From contig NZ_SNAQ03000024.1 in assembly GCF_004375085.3 (NCBI RefSeq), positions 31,602-95,601 on the forward strand: a stretch of DNA of 64,000 bases. The letters are read 5' to 3'. The notes beneath the pieces were generated by a model. The model did not search any database. It worked only from the letters and a program-made list of their open reading frames with translations, and was not told the origin of the DNA. The position numbers and the translations under genes are program-made. Positions 9,766 to 17,614 of this stretch are shown one piece after another (the stretch's first letter is position 1; every line of letters starts with the position of its first letter). This DNA comes from Lewinella sp. W8 (GTDB lineage: Bacteria; Bacteroidota; Bacteroidia; Chitinophagales; Saprospiraceae).

Positions 9766-11172
9766 TTATTCCTGCACGGGCTTCTTCTTGCGTGGCGTCT
9801 TGAAGAATTCCTTCAACTGACGTTCGGTCATGAACCCATAGTCCACCCAGGTAGACACGGTGGTCTTCTTGATGTCGCGGTAATCCTTACCCCGCTTGTT
9901 GGTGTGCACCTTGATCAGGCGCTTGGTGTACTTCACGGCCAGGGCCCGGAGCTGCTGATTAAAGCTTTCGTTGACGAAAATCTTCATGTAGGCCGGGAAC
10001 TGTTTCCCGGTAATGGAGTACCACTCCGCATATTCTTTGTCACTCTCTCCCAGCCCGTTGGCCAGCTGTTGGAAGTAACCGTAAATCGTCTGCCGGAGGT
10101 TCTCGTTGAAGTCACTCAGTCCGGGGTGACGCATCACCTCTTCCTGTACGGCCTCCTGCACCTCAGGATTTACGTAGCCGTCATTGTGGATTTTATCCGT
10201 GAGGTTAAAGTAGGCCGTCAGCTCATCCTCGATGGAACGGTCCACAATGGTGCCCAGAGCCAATTCCTGCTGGGGTCCGAAGGGTACGTCAGCGCGGTTC
10301 TTCAGGCCTAGGATAAGGCGCAGGATGCGTCCGGCGGCCATGTCGGCGTCGTCCTTCCGCTCCCGGTTCAGGGCCTCGATCACCTCAGCTTTGGCTTCCT
10401 CGGTCAGTTCAAAGTACGCTCCGTAAACGGCAATGAAGGGCAGGAGCTCCCGTTTGCCGGCAAAGTCGGGGTTCGTCACCACGGCGTGCACCGTCGGCGC
10501 GATCGCATCATTGTTCAGCTCTCCACTCACGCGGTAGAGGAGAAACTCCAGTGCCGCATTGTTAATGGACGTCAGTTCGGCCAGGTTCGTGGGGAAGGGC
10601 GCGTAGTGGTAGTTCTTATCGCGGAACTGCCGCAGGTAGCGGCGACGTAGACGACGGCGGCCTTCCATGGTACGGGCATCCGAAGACCGCTGGGATTGCA
10701 AAAATTGCCGTACCCGCTTGCTCGCTACGCCTTCCACCAGTCCGGTGACGTAAATATCGCTGCTCAACGCAAAACCGCACTGAACGCTCATACCAATACG
10801 GCTACTCAACTGGTCAAAGTTGCTGTTGGCGGCAATGGCCTTGAGGATGGTACCGAAGTGGTCGTTCTGGCGTACGTAGTAAAAATGCTCGTCCACCTCG
10901 CCCCGCAGTACGGAGTAACCAAGAATACGGGGAAGGAAGAGCCCCTCAAAACGTTCGTCCAGGAGGTAACGCTCAAAGCTCTCAATTTCGAGCGGACTGA
11001 AGTCGATCAGCTGCTGATGGGCCGCCTCAATCTGGGGCTCAAATTCGTTCTTAAGGGCTTCGTAAAACTCATCCTCTTCCTCCTCCAGAAACTGGGCCAG
11101 ACTGGGGCTGGCCTGAATCGCCTCCGCGATGGCGTCAAGGTGCTGCTTGTAGGTTTCGTTTAATTCGTACAT
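9766..11172 (-). CDS. Conserved-looking 468-residue cytoplasmic protein of unknown function
   Basis: No family recognised. The protein is soluble, strongly helical and charged. It starts with an acidic helical region (FLEEEEDEFYEALKNEFEPQIEAAHQQLIDF), has an Arg-rich stretch near residue 180 (GRRRLRRRYLRQFRDKNYHY), a helical-repeat-like middle (residues 230-380), and ends in a basic tail (FFKTPRKKKP). There is no signal peptide or membrane span. Good codon structure over 1.4 kb and a strong terminator make it a real gene. Upstream, a TAnnTTTG promoter is followed by an intrinsic terminator before the ATG (11236-11309), so expression may be attenuated. Arg-rich and Lys-rich patches could bind nucleic acid, but this is speculation. 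Confidence 0.75.
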   Translation of the reverse strand: MYELNETYKQHLDAIAEAIQASPSLAQFLEEEEDEFYEALKNEFEPQIEAAHQQLIDFSPLEIESFERYLLDERFEGLFLPRILGYSVLRGEVDEHFYYVRQNDHFGTILKAIAANSNFDQLSSRIGMSVQCGFALSSDIYVTGLVEGVASKRVRQFLQSQRSSDARTMEGRRRLRRRYLRQFRDKNYHYAPFPTNLAELTSINNAALEFLLYRVSGELNNDAIAPTVHAVVTNPDFAGKRELLPFIAVYGAYFELTEEAKAEVIEALNRERKDDADMAAGRILRLILGLKNRADVPFGPQQELALGTIVDRSIEDELTAYFNLTDKIHNDGYVNPEVQEAVQEEVMRHPGLSDFNENLRQTIYGYFQQLANGLGESDKEYAEWYSITGKQFPAYMKIFVNESFNQQLRALAVKYTKRLIKVHTNKRGKDYRDIKKTTVSTWVDYGFMTERQLKEFFKTPRKKKPVQE

Positions 11173-11235
11173 GCTGTCGGGTTTACCGAAATGCGGCCGG
11201 ATCGACGAGCTGAAAATCAGCCAGCGGGCCAGTAA

Positions 11236-11309
11236 TTAAAAAGAAACCTGGTAATGCATTTTTCAGCATTACCAGGTTTGTCCACTCCCGTGAGTGTGCC
11301 ACAAATGTA
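11236..11309 (-). ncRNA. Candidate short RNA or attenuated leader
   Basis: On the minus strand a perfect TACATTTG (-7 type, 11309-11302) is followed by a small hairpin CACTC/GAGTG (11296-11292 and 11287-11283), and then by a perfect 14-bp stem (11279-11266 with 11257-11244, 8-nt loop) running into CTTTTTAATT, an intrinsic terminator. The implied RNA is about 60 nt starting near 11295. It lies 60-130 nt upstream of the ATG at 11172, so it may be a free sRNA or a transcription attenuator for that gene. The -33 TTG is missing. No known RNA family recognised. Confidence 0.45.
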
Positions 11310-11508
11310 CGCTTTTATCCGCTATTTTGTTGCGCAGGCAAATAATTTTCTGACGGAGCGGATCATTTGTGGTGGCTGCCGCGGGTGCCGGGTACGTTCC
11401 GTAGGCAGCAGAGGACCGGGAATCATTCGGGTGGGCATCATTCCCAGGATGATGGCCAACTATCCATTACCTGCTTTCCTCGAAGTTTTCCGGATTAAGC
11501 GGAAGGAA

Positions 11509-11530
11509 CGTAAATATGTAGAAGTACGAC
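11509..11530 (-). repeat. Dispersed repeat B, single copy
   Basis: Minus-strand reading GTCGTACTTCTACATAT, then TTACG, matching the three copies at 62396-62647 except for one base. The following bases (TTCC, then CCGGAAAACTTCG) also resemble the flanks of those copies. Confidence 0.7.
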
Positions 11531-11574
11531 ATCGACGGGTTGACGCTACGGCGGAGCACCCGCGGTATATTTCT

Positions 11575-11594
11575 TTGCACCTGCGCTACGTCGC
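11575..11594 (+). repeat. Dispersed repeat A, short module
   Basis: TTGCACCTGCGCTACGTCGC, differing at one base from the inverse copy at 60576-60596 and related to the 3' part of the longer copy at 28520-28540. Confidence 0.6.
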
Positions 11595-11665
11595 ATTCTC
11601 TTTGAATCGGTGATCCCGACGAGCCTTAGGGAACTCGGGACCGTCGCCCTCAACCTTCAACATGT

Positions 11666-11713
11666 TTCGTCGGACGGATGCCATCGCCATCGGTGACACC
11701 TCCGTCCGACGAA
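11666..11713. repeat. Perfect 13-bp inverted repeat
   Basis: TTCGTCGGACGGA (11666-11678) and TCCGTCCGACGAA (11701-11713) with a 22-nt loop that is itself GATGGC-repeat-like. No T-run follows on either side. It may be part of a structured RNA or a terminal repeat remnant. Confidence 0.6.
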
Positions 11714-11912
11714 TGACCGACCACCTTTCCTCCCAGGACGGTAACCCCTTGCCGTTGATCCCGCCGAGACCTCGGATCAGCTCGCCTTGCTCGACAGTTC
11801 CAAGGACCGGCTTCCTCTTCCTTCTCCTCAGCCTTAGCCTCCGCATTAGCGACCGGCTTGCGGAGCAAACCTCTTCCGGGTACTGCTCTTCAGCCATCGC
11901 CTTTTCCCCACT

Positions 11913-11968
11913 ACCAGCTACCTACCACCTACTACCTACTACCTACTACCTGCTGCCTCCTACCTCCT
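11913..11968 (+). repeat. Eight-unit 7-bp tandem repeat (ACCTACT type)
   Basis: Eight consecutive heptamers: ACCAGCT, ACCTACC, three ACCTACT, ACCTGCT, GCCTCCT and ACCTCCT. It is pyrimidine-rich on the plus strand. It ends about 108 bp before the SPFH start codon and accounts for the low-complexity N-terminal extension of any longer reading of that ORF, so it is non-coding. Confidence 0.85.
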
Positions 11969-12076
11969 CTACTTCTCCTTCATCGTCTTTCCGTCCAGAT
12001 TGGTCGACAAAGTGGGCAAAATCATCATCCCCATTCCTCACAAATGGGTTATATTACCGAAAATATTGAACGAATT

Positions 12077-13033
12077 ATGGATATCTTTTTGATCGCGGCC
12101 ATTGTCATTGGCCTATTGATTTTCACGGGCAGCTTCTTTACGGTCCGTCAGCAAAGTGCGGCGGTCCTGGAACGACTCGGACGCTTCAGCAGCATTCGCG
12201 GACCGGGCTTCCACGTCAAGGTGCCCTTTATTGACCGCGTCGCTGGCAAGGTCAGCCTGAAGGTCCAGCAGCTCGACGTAAACGTGGAGACCAAAACGAA
12301 GGACAACGTTTTCGTAAAACTCAAGGTTGGCGTTCAGTTCGCCGTGGGGCCCGACAGCGTCTACGATGCCTTCTACAAGCTCGACAACCCCTACGAGCAA
12401 ATCAATTCCTACATCTTTGACGTGGTGCGCGCCGAGGTTCCCAAGATGAAGCTGGACGACGTTTTTGAGCGGAAGGACGACATCGCCAACGCCATTAAGG
12501 CCGAACTGCAGGACGCCATGGCCAGCTACGGTTACAACATCGTCAAGGCCCTGGTGACCGACATCGATCCCGACGCCACGGTGAAGAGCGCCATGAACCG
12601 GATCAATGCCGCCGAGCGGGAGAAACTGGCCGCCGAATACGAAGCCGAAGCCGACCGTATCCGCATCGTGGCCAAGGCAAAGGCCGAAGCCGAATCGAAG
12701 CGCCTTCAGGGTCAGGGTATTGCCGATCAGCGGCGGGAAATCGCCAAGGGTCTGGAGGAATCCGTAGACATCCTGAACTCCGTGGGCATCAACAGCCAGG
12801 AGGCCTCTGCCCTCATCGTGGTCACCCAGCACTACGATACGCTGCAGAGCATGGGTGAAAACGCCAACTCTAACCTCATTATGCTGCCCAATGCTCCGAG
12901 TGCCGGGGCGGACATGCTCTCCAACATGACGGCCAGCTTTGTCGCCAGCCAGCAAATGGGTGAGGAAATGAAGGCGGCCAGCGCCAAGCAGAAATCGGCC
13001 AAGGCCAAGGAGAAAATTGAACTTAAGCGATAA
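12077..13033 (+). CDS. SPFH/band-7 domain membrane protein (stomatin/prohibitin-like)
   Basis: A 318-residue protein: one N-terminal membrane span (IFLIAAIVIGLLIFTGSFF), then an SPFH domain (VRQQSAAVLERLGRFSSIRGPGFHVKVPFIDRV) and an Ala/Glu-rich coiled coil (AAEREKLAAEYEAEADRIRIVAKAKAEAESKRLQGQGIADQRREIAKGL). This is the paraslipin/HflC-like layout; such proteins oligomerise in the membrane and organise lipid domains or proteases. The start is the ATG at 12077, directly before the membrane helix. The open frame extends further upstream, but that part is translated tandem repeat and lacks conservation features. A strong terminator follows at 13053. Confidence 0.93.
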   Translation: MDIFLIAAIVIGLLIFTGSFFTVRQQSAAVLERLGRFSSIRGPGFHVKVPFIDRVAGKVSLKVQQLDVNVETKTKDNVFVKLKVGVQFAVGPDSVYDAFYKLDNPYEQINSYIFDVVRAEVPKMKLDDVFERKDDIANAIKAELQDAMASYGYNIVKALVTDIDPDATVKSAMNRINAAEREKLAAEYEAEADRIRIVAKAKAEAESKRLQGQGIADQRREIAKGLEESVDILNSVGINSQEASALIVVTQHYDTLQSMGENANSNLIMLPNAPSAGADMLSNMTASFVASQQMGEEMKAASAKQKSAKAKEKIELKR

Positions 13034-13052
13034 GCTATCGCGTTAAGTCTTT

Positions 13053-13087
13053 ATCGCCCGGAAAGCCTCCTTTCCGGGCGATTTTTA
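13053..13087 (+). terminator. Intrinsic terminator after the SPFH gene
   Basis: A perfect 13-bp stem ATCGCCCGGAAAG (13053-13065) / CTTTCCGGGCGAT (13070-13082) with a CCTC tetraloop, followed by TTTTATTTT. It ends 11 bp before the next start codon. Confidence 0.9.
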
Positions 13088-13097
13088 TTTTGGGCCC

Positions 13098-13610
13098 ATG
13101 TATCAAACTCCCCGGCGCATCCTGATTACCGGACCGGAGTCTTCCGGTAAGTCCACCCTGGCGCGTACCCTCGCCTGGGCCACCGACGGACGCTACGTGG
13201 AAGAAGTCGCCCGGAAGTACCTTAACCAGCGCAACGGGCAGTACGCAGAAGCCGACCTGCTGGACATCTGGCGGGCACAGATGGCGGCCCAGGCGGCCGC
13301 CGAAGCGGAGGGCCCCAACTATCTTTTTTTCGATACCGGTCCGGAAGTCCTCGAAATCTGGGCCAAGGTCAAATTTGGCCGTTGTGATCCGCGCATCGTC
13401 CGGAGCCGGCAACGGCAATCCTACGACCTCGTACTTCTCTGTAGCCCGGACCTTCCCTGGGAACCCGACCCCCTGCGCGAGGCGCCGGATACCGAAACCA
13501 GGTGGGACTTATTCGAGGCCTACCAAAAAATTATTGGTTCCCACCGGGTCATTGCCGGAGCGCAGCGGGTGGCGCAGGCCTTAGCGGCAGTACGGGCCAT
13601 GGAGGATTAA
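13098..13610 (+). CDS. NadR-like P-loop ATPase/nucleoside kinase-type protein
   Basis: A 170-residue AAA_28/NadR-type P-loop protein. Walker A is GPESSGKST near residue 12, the second conserved block is YVEEVARKYL (the family's E-x-x-R substrate-binding motif), and a Walker B-like FFDTGPEVLEIWAK follows. The lid region DLPWEPDPLREAPD is very close to the ribosylnicotinamide-kinase domain of NadR (W-x-x-D-x-x-R). It lacks the NadR adenylyltransferase and HTH domains. The likely reaction is phosphorylation of nicotinamide riboside to NMN in NAD salvage, though related stand-alone proteins have unknown substrates. Nothing follows it on the strand before 13753. Confidence 0.8.
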   Translation: MYQTPRRILITGPESSGKSTLARTLAWATDGRYVEEVARKYLNQRNGQYAEADLLDIWRAQMAAQAAAEAEGPNYLFFDTGPEVLEIWAKVKFGRCDPRIVRSRQRQSYDLVLLCSPDLPWEPDPLREAPDTETRWDLFEAYQKIIGSHRVIAGAQRVAQALAAVRAMED

Positions 13611-13752
13611 CCTACCATCAGCCCCGGCAGAGCATGTGGACGCTGTTTCGCACCGTCCGATGACGCATACGGATGCTTACAATCGGCCGGACAAATAAAC
13701 GAGTTGACCGCGCGGAATCTCCCCTAAAAAGGTAAAAGGCTAAATACCTGGC

Positions 13753-14139
13753 CTACTGCCTGATCAGAATGATCACGCCGGTAAAATCCTGAAGCTCCAC
13801 GCGATCACAGGTGATCTCATTCGCGATGGTGGAAAAGGACCCACTGCCCCCGCCTGATTCAGTGTAGGAAACGGAGAAGCTTTCTCCACTCGCGTTCCAG
13901 GTTTCGGTATCAGAAGTCTCTGGGGTAAAGAAGTTGTCCTCGTCAATGAGGTTTCCATCGGCATTAAAGGTGATGATCTCCCCGGAACCTGACACCTCCC
14001 AGGTTTCCCCGGACAGAACATCATTGAGGTCAGTTGTATCACAGCTGGGCACCTCCTCCTTCTTACACCCGGTATAATTAAGTAGGCCCCCCATCAGCAA
14101 TAAGGAGAGGATAAGGTTGGAGGTCAAGTGGATTTTCAT
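13753..14139 (-). CDS. Small lipoprotein, lipocalin-like
   Basis: A 128-residue lipoprotein: signal peptide ending in a lipobox (LNYTGCKK, Cys25), then a mature domain of about 100 residues opening CDTTDLNDVLSGETWEVSGSGEIITFNADGNL. The W-x-V-x-G-x-x-x-I-x-F-x-x-DG pattern and later strands (FSVSYTESGGG) match the short lipocalin-like domain common in Bacteroidota lipoproteins. Probably surface- or periplasm-exposed; ligand unknown. It stands alone, 228 bp from the M16 protease gene's stop. Confidence 0.75.
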   Translation of the reverse strand: MKIHLTSNLILSLLLMGGLLNYTGCKKEEVPSCDTTDLNDVLSGETWEVSGSGEIITFNADGNLIDEDNFFTPETSDTETWNASGESFSVSYTESGGGSGSFSTIANEITCDRVELQDFTGVIILIRQ

Positions 14140-14366
14140 GGTATATCAGTTTGATCAACGAAAGTTAGATTCCCCTAAAGATGTTATCTACTAGGTAAGC
14201 GTCACTATTTTCGCGGGAAAATGTTCTGAACGGCAAGAAAAAGTACCGAACTGGGGCATTAGTCCTTCGTTTCCGTTTCCCGGGTCGAGAATCAGGACTG
14301 CCAATAATTCCAAACGACGGCATTGGTCGGCGAATGCCCGCGTATACCGGAGCGCTCAGTTTATCC

Positions 14367-17207
14367 TTACGGATTCAGCAGAATGGGCTCCCCGAAACCC
14401 AACGCTTTCGTGCGTTCCAGCTGGGTGGCGGCGTCTCCCACCACCAGCCAGATCATCTCGTTGGGGTTGGCGTATTGCTGGGCCAACTGGCTGATCCGCT
14501 GTTGACTCATGTCCCGGACAACGTCTGCGCGCTCGTTCAGGTAATTGGCCGAAAGACCGTACTGGCTCATGTCGCGTAGCATCCGCAGTTTGGCCCCCGC
14601 CGTCTCGAAGGCCCGGGCGTTCGATTTGAGGAGGAAGCTGCGGGTGGTCTCCAGGTCCTGCTCCGAGAAGGTCTCCGGATATTCTTCCAGAATTTCCCGG
14701 ACGGCCGTCAGAGACTCCAGGGTTACGTTGGAACGCACTCCACTGGAGATGCTGAATTCTCCGGCATCCCGGGTCCCGGAAAAGCCCGAGCGGATACCGT
14801 AGGTGTACCCTTTGGATTCCCGCAGCTCCTGCATGAGGCGGCTGGCGAAGCCGCCGCCCCCCAGAATGTAATTCATCACCTGGGCGGGATAGTAATCATT
14901 GTCCACGAAGGTGGGGCCGGGCCGTCCGATCCGCAACACCGACTGCTTGGCGTTCGGCACGTCGTAAAAATACACTTTGGCCTGGGCCGGCGGCTCGGGC
15001 AGGGGCCAGTCGGGGATGGCTACCGGCTTGGCTTCCCAACGGTTGATGAGCTCCGTCAGGGGTTCCATGACTGCTTCCTGGTCCAGCGCTCCCACTACGT
15101 GCAGGGTCGCCACCGAAGGGGAAAAGTACTGCCGGTAGTAAGCCCGCAGATCCTCTACGGTGATGGCCGCTACCGATTCAGGAGTGCCCAGCGTACTGTA
15201 GGCCCGGATGTTATCTTCTCCGTAAAGCAATTTGTCAAATTCCTGTCCGGCAATGGCGTTCGGGGAGGCCTGCTGCCGCTCCAGGCTGGAGAGGGTTTCG
15301 CTGCGGAGAAGTTCCAGCTCTTCCTTATCCCAGCGGGGTTCCAGCAGCATCTCCGTCACCAGCGCCATGGTCGCCGGGTAGTTTCTCGCCAGGGTGTTGC
15401 CCCGAATCGTGAGGGATTCCTTGCCCGCAAACAAATCGATGTCAGCGCCCAGCATTTCAATGGCCGCCTCGAGTTCCGCCGGGGTTTTATTGGCCGTTCC
15501 GCGCTCCATCAGCAGGGCCGTCAGGCGGGCCACGCCGGTTTTGTCCAGTTGCTCCAGTAGCTGTCCGCCCCGCAGCTGGATTTCAAAATCCACCAGGGGC
15601 ACTTCCCGGTTTTCGATGCCGAAAATCCGCAGTCCGTTACTGGCTTCTTCTTCCCAAACCCCCGGTGGGGTAATGCTGATCTCGGCGCCGTAGGGTGGTT
15701 CCTGGGAACGGTCAAAGCTGGAGGGCGTCGGTTCGTATTCGGCCGCCAGACTGGCGTCAAAACTTTCCTCCGCTCCCTGCTCAATGGATTCCTCCACGAC
15801 TTCGGCTAACTGAGAATTTTCCAGGGCCAGCTCTTCCTGCCCCCGGGGCACAAAGCTGGTCGCCACGTAGGGCTTTCCCTTCAAATACTTTTCGTACACC
15901 CGCACCACGTCTTCCGTAGTGACGCCGAGAATATTCTTGATGTCCTGCTCAACAAAGGCCGGATCCCCGGCAAAAATATTGTACTGCGCCAGGCTGAATC
16001 CTTTTCCTAGTGCGCTCGACAGGCGATTGTAGAAGGCGGTTTCCTTTCCGCTCAGAATTCGTTGCAGGTCCCGCTCGCTGATCGGCTCGGCTTCAAAGCG
16101 CCGCATGGCGGTCTCGATGCCCACGAGGACGGAATCCAGGTCCTTGCCCGGAAAGGCCTGCACCTGCAGGGCCACGTCACCGGCCAACTCCGAATTTGAG
16201 CTGCCGCCAAATACGTTGGGGGCCAGGGCCAGGTCCTCCACCAGCACCTGGTTCATGGGGGCTCCCTTACCCACCGTGAGGTAGTCCATCAGCACCTCCA
16301 GGGCGTAGGCGTCGGGATGGTACAATTCCACACCGGGCCACGCCAGGGTCAACTGCGGCAGGCGGGCGAAGTTATCGGGATAGTATAACCGGACCGTTTC
16401 CGAGAGATTGCTGGGACGGGGTGCCATATCTTCCACTTCCTCGCCCGCCGGAATTTCGGCGAAGTACTTTTCCACCCATTCGCGGGCCTGGTCCGGATCG
16501 AAGTCGCCGGAGATGGACAGCGTCACGTTATTGGGGACGTACCAGCGGCGGAAGAACTCCTTGACGTCCGCCAGCGTCGCTTTATCCAGGTCCTCCAGGG
16601 AACCAATCACCTGCCAGTTGTAGGGATGGTCGCTGGGATACAGGTGCTTGTCGATCACGTAATTGTTATGGCCGTAGGGACGGTTATCCACGCCCTGCCG
16701 CTTTTCGTTTTTGACGACCTGTTTTTCCTTGGCGAGTACGGGCTCCGTTACCGTATTGATGAACCAGCCGAGTTTATCGGCTTCGGCCCAGATCATTTTC
16801 TCGAGCGCATTTTTGGGAACCGTCTGGAAGTAGTTGGTTCGATCACGGTTCGTACTGCCGTTGGCGCCGGAACCACCAATGCGGGCGCTCATGGCGTCCA
16901 GTCCGCCCTTCCCCAGGTTCTCGGACTCCAGAAAAAGCAGGTGTTCAAAGAGGTGGGCGAAGCCGGTTCGTTCTTCCTTTTCCCGGGCCGATCCCACGTG
17001 GGCCGTCAGGGTGACGGCCACCAGGGGGTCACTCTCGTCCACGTGCATGACCACCTCGAGTCCGTTGCCGAGGGTGAATTTTTCGAAGGGGATGGAAAGC
17101 TCCTGCGATGCCACCTCTGGGGAAGTACGGTCTTCGGTTGAACAGGAGGGCGCCAGCGCGCAGGTGCAAAGCAGCAGACAAAAGAGCCAGGTAGCAAAAG
17201 ACTTCAT
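14367..17207 (-). CDS. M16-family zinc metalloprotease, two-module lipoprotein
   Basis: A 946-residue M16B-type (pitrilysin/processing-peptidase) protein. An N-terminal lipoprotein signal with a lipobox near Cys22 (LAPSCS) places it in the periplasm or outer membrane. The first M16 module carries the inverted zinc motif H85-L-F-E88-H89 and the downstream glutamate region NTVTEPVLAKEKQVVKNEKRQG. The second module starts near residue 540 (EREVPLVDFEIQLRGGQLLEQ) and lacks the HxxEH motif, as expected for the inactive half. The C-terminal RxxY-like ESKGYTYGIRSGFSG motif is present. It degrades oligopeptides. Length is typical for a fused two-subunit form. Confidence 0.93.
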   Translation of the reverse strand: MKSFATWLFCLLLCTCALAPSCSTEDRTSPEVASQELSIPFEKFTLGNGLEVVMHVDESDPLVAVTLTAHVGSAREKEERTGFAHLFEHLLFLESENLGKGGLDAMSARIGGSGANGSTNRDRTNYFQTVPKNALEKMIWAEADKLGWFINTVTEPVLAKEKQVVKNEKRQGVDNRPYGHNNYVIDKHLYPSDHPYNWQVIGSLEDLDKATLADVKEFFRRWYVPNNVTLSISGDFDPDQAREWVEKYFAEIPAGEEVEDMAPRPSNLSETVRLYYPDNFARLPQLTLAWPGVELYHPDAYALEVLMDYLTVGKGAPMNQVLVEDLALAPNVFGGSSNSELAGDVALQVQAFPGKDLDSVLVGIETAMRRFEAEPISERDLQRILSGKETAFYNRLSSALGKGFSLAQYNIFAGDPAFVEQDIKNILGVTTEDVVRVYEKYLKGKPYVATSFVPRGQEELALENSQLAEVVEESIEQGAEESFDASLAAEYEPTPSSFDRSQEPPYGAEISITPPGVWEEEASNGLRIFGIENREVPLVDFEIQLRGGQLLEQLDKTGVARLTALLMERGTANKTPAELEAAIEMLGADIDLFAGKESLTIRGNTLARNYPATMALVTEMLLEPRWDKEELELLRSETLSSLERQQASPNAIAGQEFDKLLYGEDNIRAYSTLGTPESVAAITVEDLRAYYRQYFSPSVATLHVVGALDQEAVMEPLTELINRWEAKPVAIPDWPLPEPPAQAKVYFYDVPNAKQSVLRIGRPGPTFVDNDYYPAQVMNYILGGGGFASRLMQELRESKGYTYGIRSGFSGTRDAGEFSISSGVRSNVTLESLTAVREILEEYPETFSEQDLETTRSFLLKSNARAFETAGAKLRMLRDMSQYGLSANYLNERADVVRDMSQQRISQLAQQYANPNEMIWLVVGDAATQLERTKALGFGEPILLNP

Positions 17208-17283
17208 GTTGGATTGGGGTTAAACACGGCAACACCGGACGTTCCGGGGCGGAAATATCTAAAAAAGCGGAGAATCGATCCTT

Positions 17284-17589
17284 CTATTCAATGTTAATGC
17301 CCTTCAGGACCAGGCGGCGCCACTCCGGGTGACGCTTAATGTAGGCCGCTACGAAGGGACAAAGGGGGATGAGGGTCCAGTCGTTCCGGTCGGCCTCCTC
17401 CAGGGCAGCCTTGATGATGGCCGATCCGATACCCTGTCCTTCCAGGGCCTTGGGCACCTCGGTGTGCGTCAGGTAAATCTTCCCGGGCACCTTGATGTAT
17501 TCGATTCTCGGCTTGTGTTCTCCGACGTGAAATTCGTAACGGCGTTCGGCTTCGTTATCGATCAGTTCGTAGTGGGGCTGGTCACTCAT
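17284..17589 (-). CDS. GNAT-type N-acetyltransferase (YjdJ/Gcn5-like small form)
   Basis: A 101-residue protein of the short Gcn5-related acetyltransferase type. The acetyl-CoA loop is VPKALEGQGIGSAIIKAALEEA (Q/R-x-x-G-x-G/A, here GQGIGS), then LIPLCPFVAAYIKRHPEW, the conserved C-P-F-V-x-x-Y-I-x-x-H-P-E block of the YjdJ-like family. The start is the ATG at 17589; the longer frame reaches into the upstream permease gene and has no family features. The gap from the permease stop is 25 bp, so it is probably the third gene of the ABC exporter transcript. Confidence 0.88.
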   Translation of the reverse strand: MSDQPHYELIDNEAERRYEFHVGEHKPRIEYIKVPGKIYLTHTEVPKALEGQGIGSAIIKAALEEADRNDWTLIPLCPFVAAYIKRHPEWRRLVLKGINIE

Positions 17590-17614
17590 GAAGATGGGGT
17601 TTGGCAAGGAAACG

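Larger units (their letters stand above)
11173..12076. other. 904-bp gene-free region with repeats and RNA-like structure
   Basis: No convincing CDS: ORFs on both strands here lack family motifs and are low-complexity (Arg- or Ser/Pro-rich). The stretch contains a candidate small transcript (11236-11309), one copy each of two dispersed repeats (11509-11530 and 11575-11594), a 13-bp perfect inverted repeat (11666-11713) and a 7-bp tandem array (11913-11968). The density of elements suggests repeat insertion plus one or more non-coding RNAs. Confidence 0.6.

Noticed and set aside
11586..11897. Arg-rich minus-strand ORF of 103 codons
   Set aside because: Low-complexity composition, no conservation signal and overlap with repeats.
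11858..12076. N-terminal extension of the SPFH protein upstream of 12077
   Set aside because: It translates the 7-bp tandem repeat (LPTTYYLLPTT-type) and precedes an ideal membrane start at ATG 12077.
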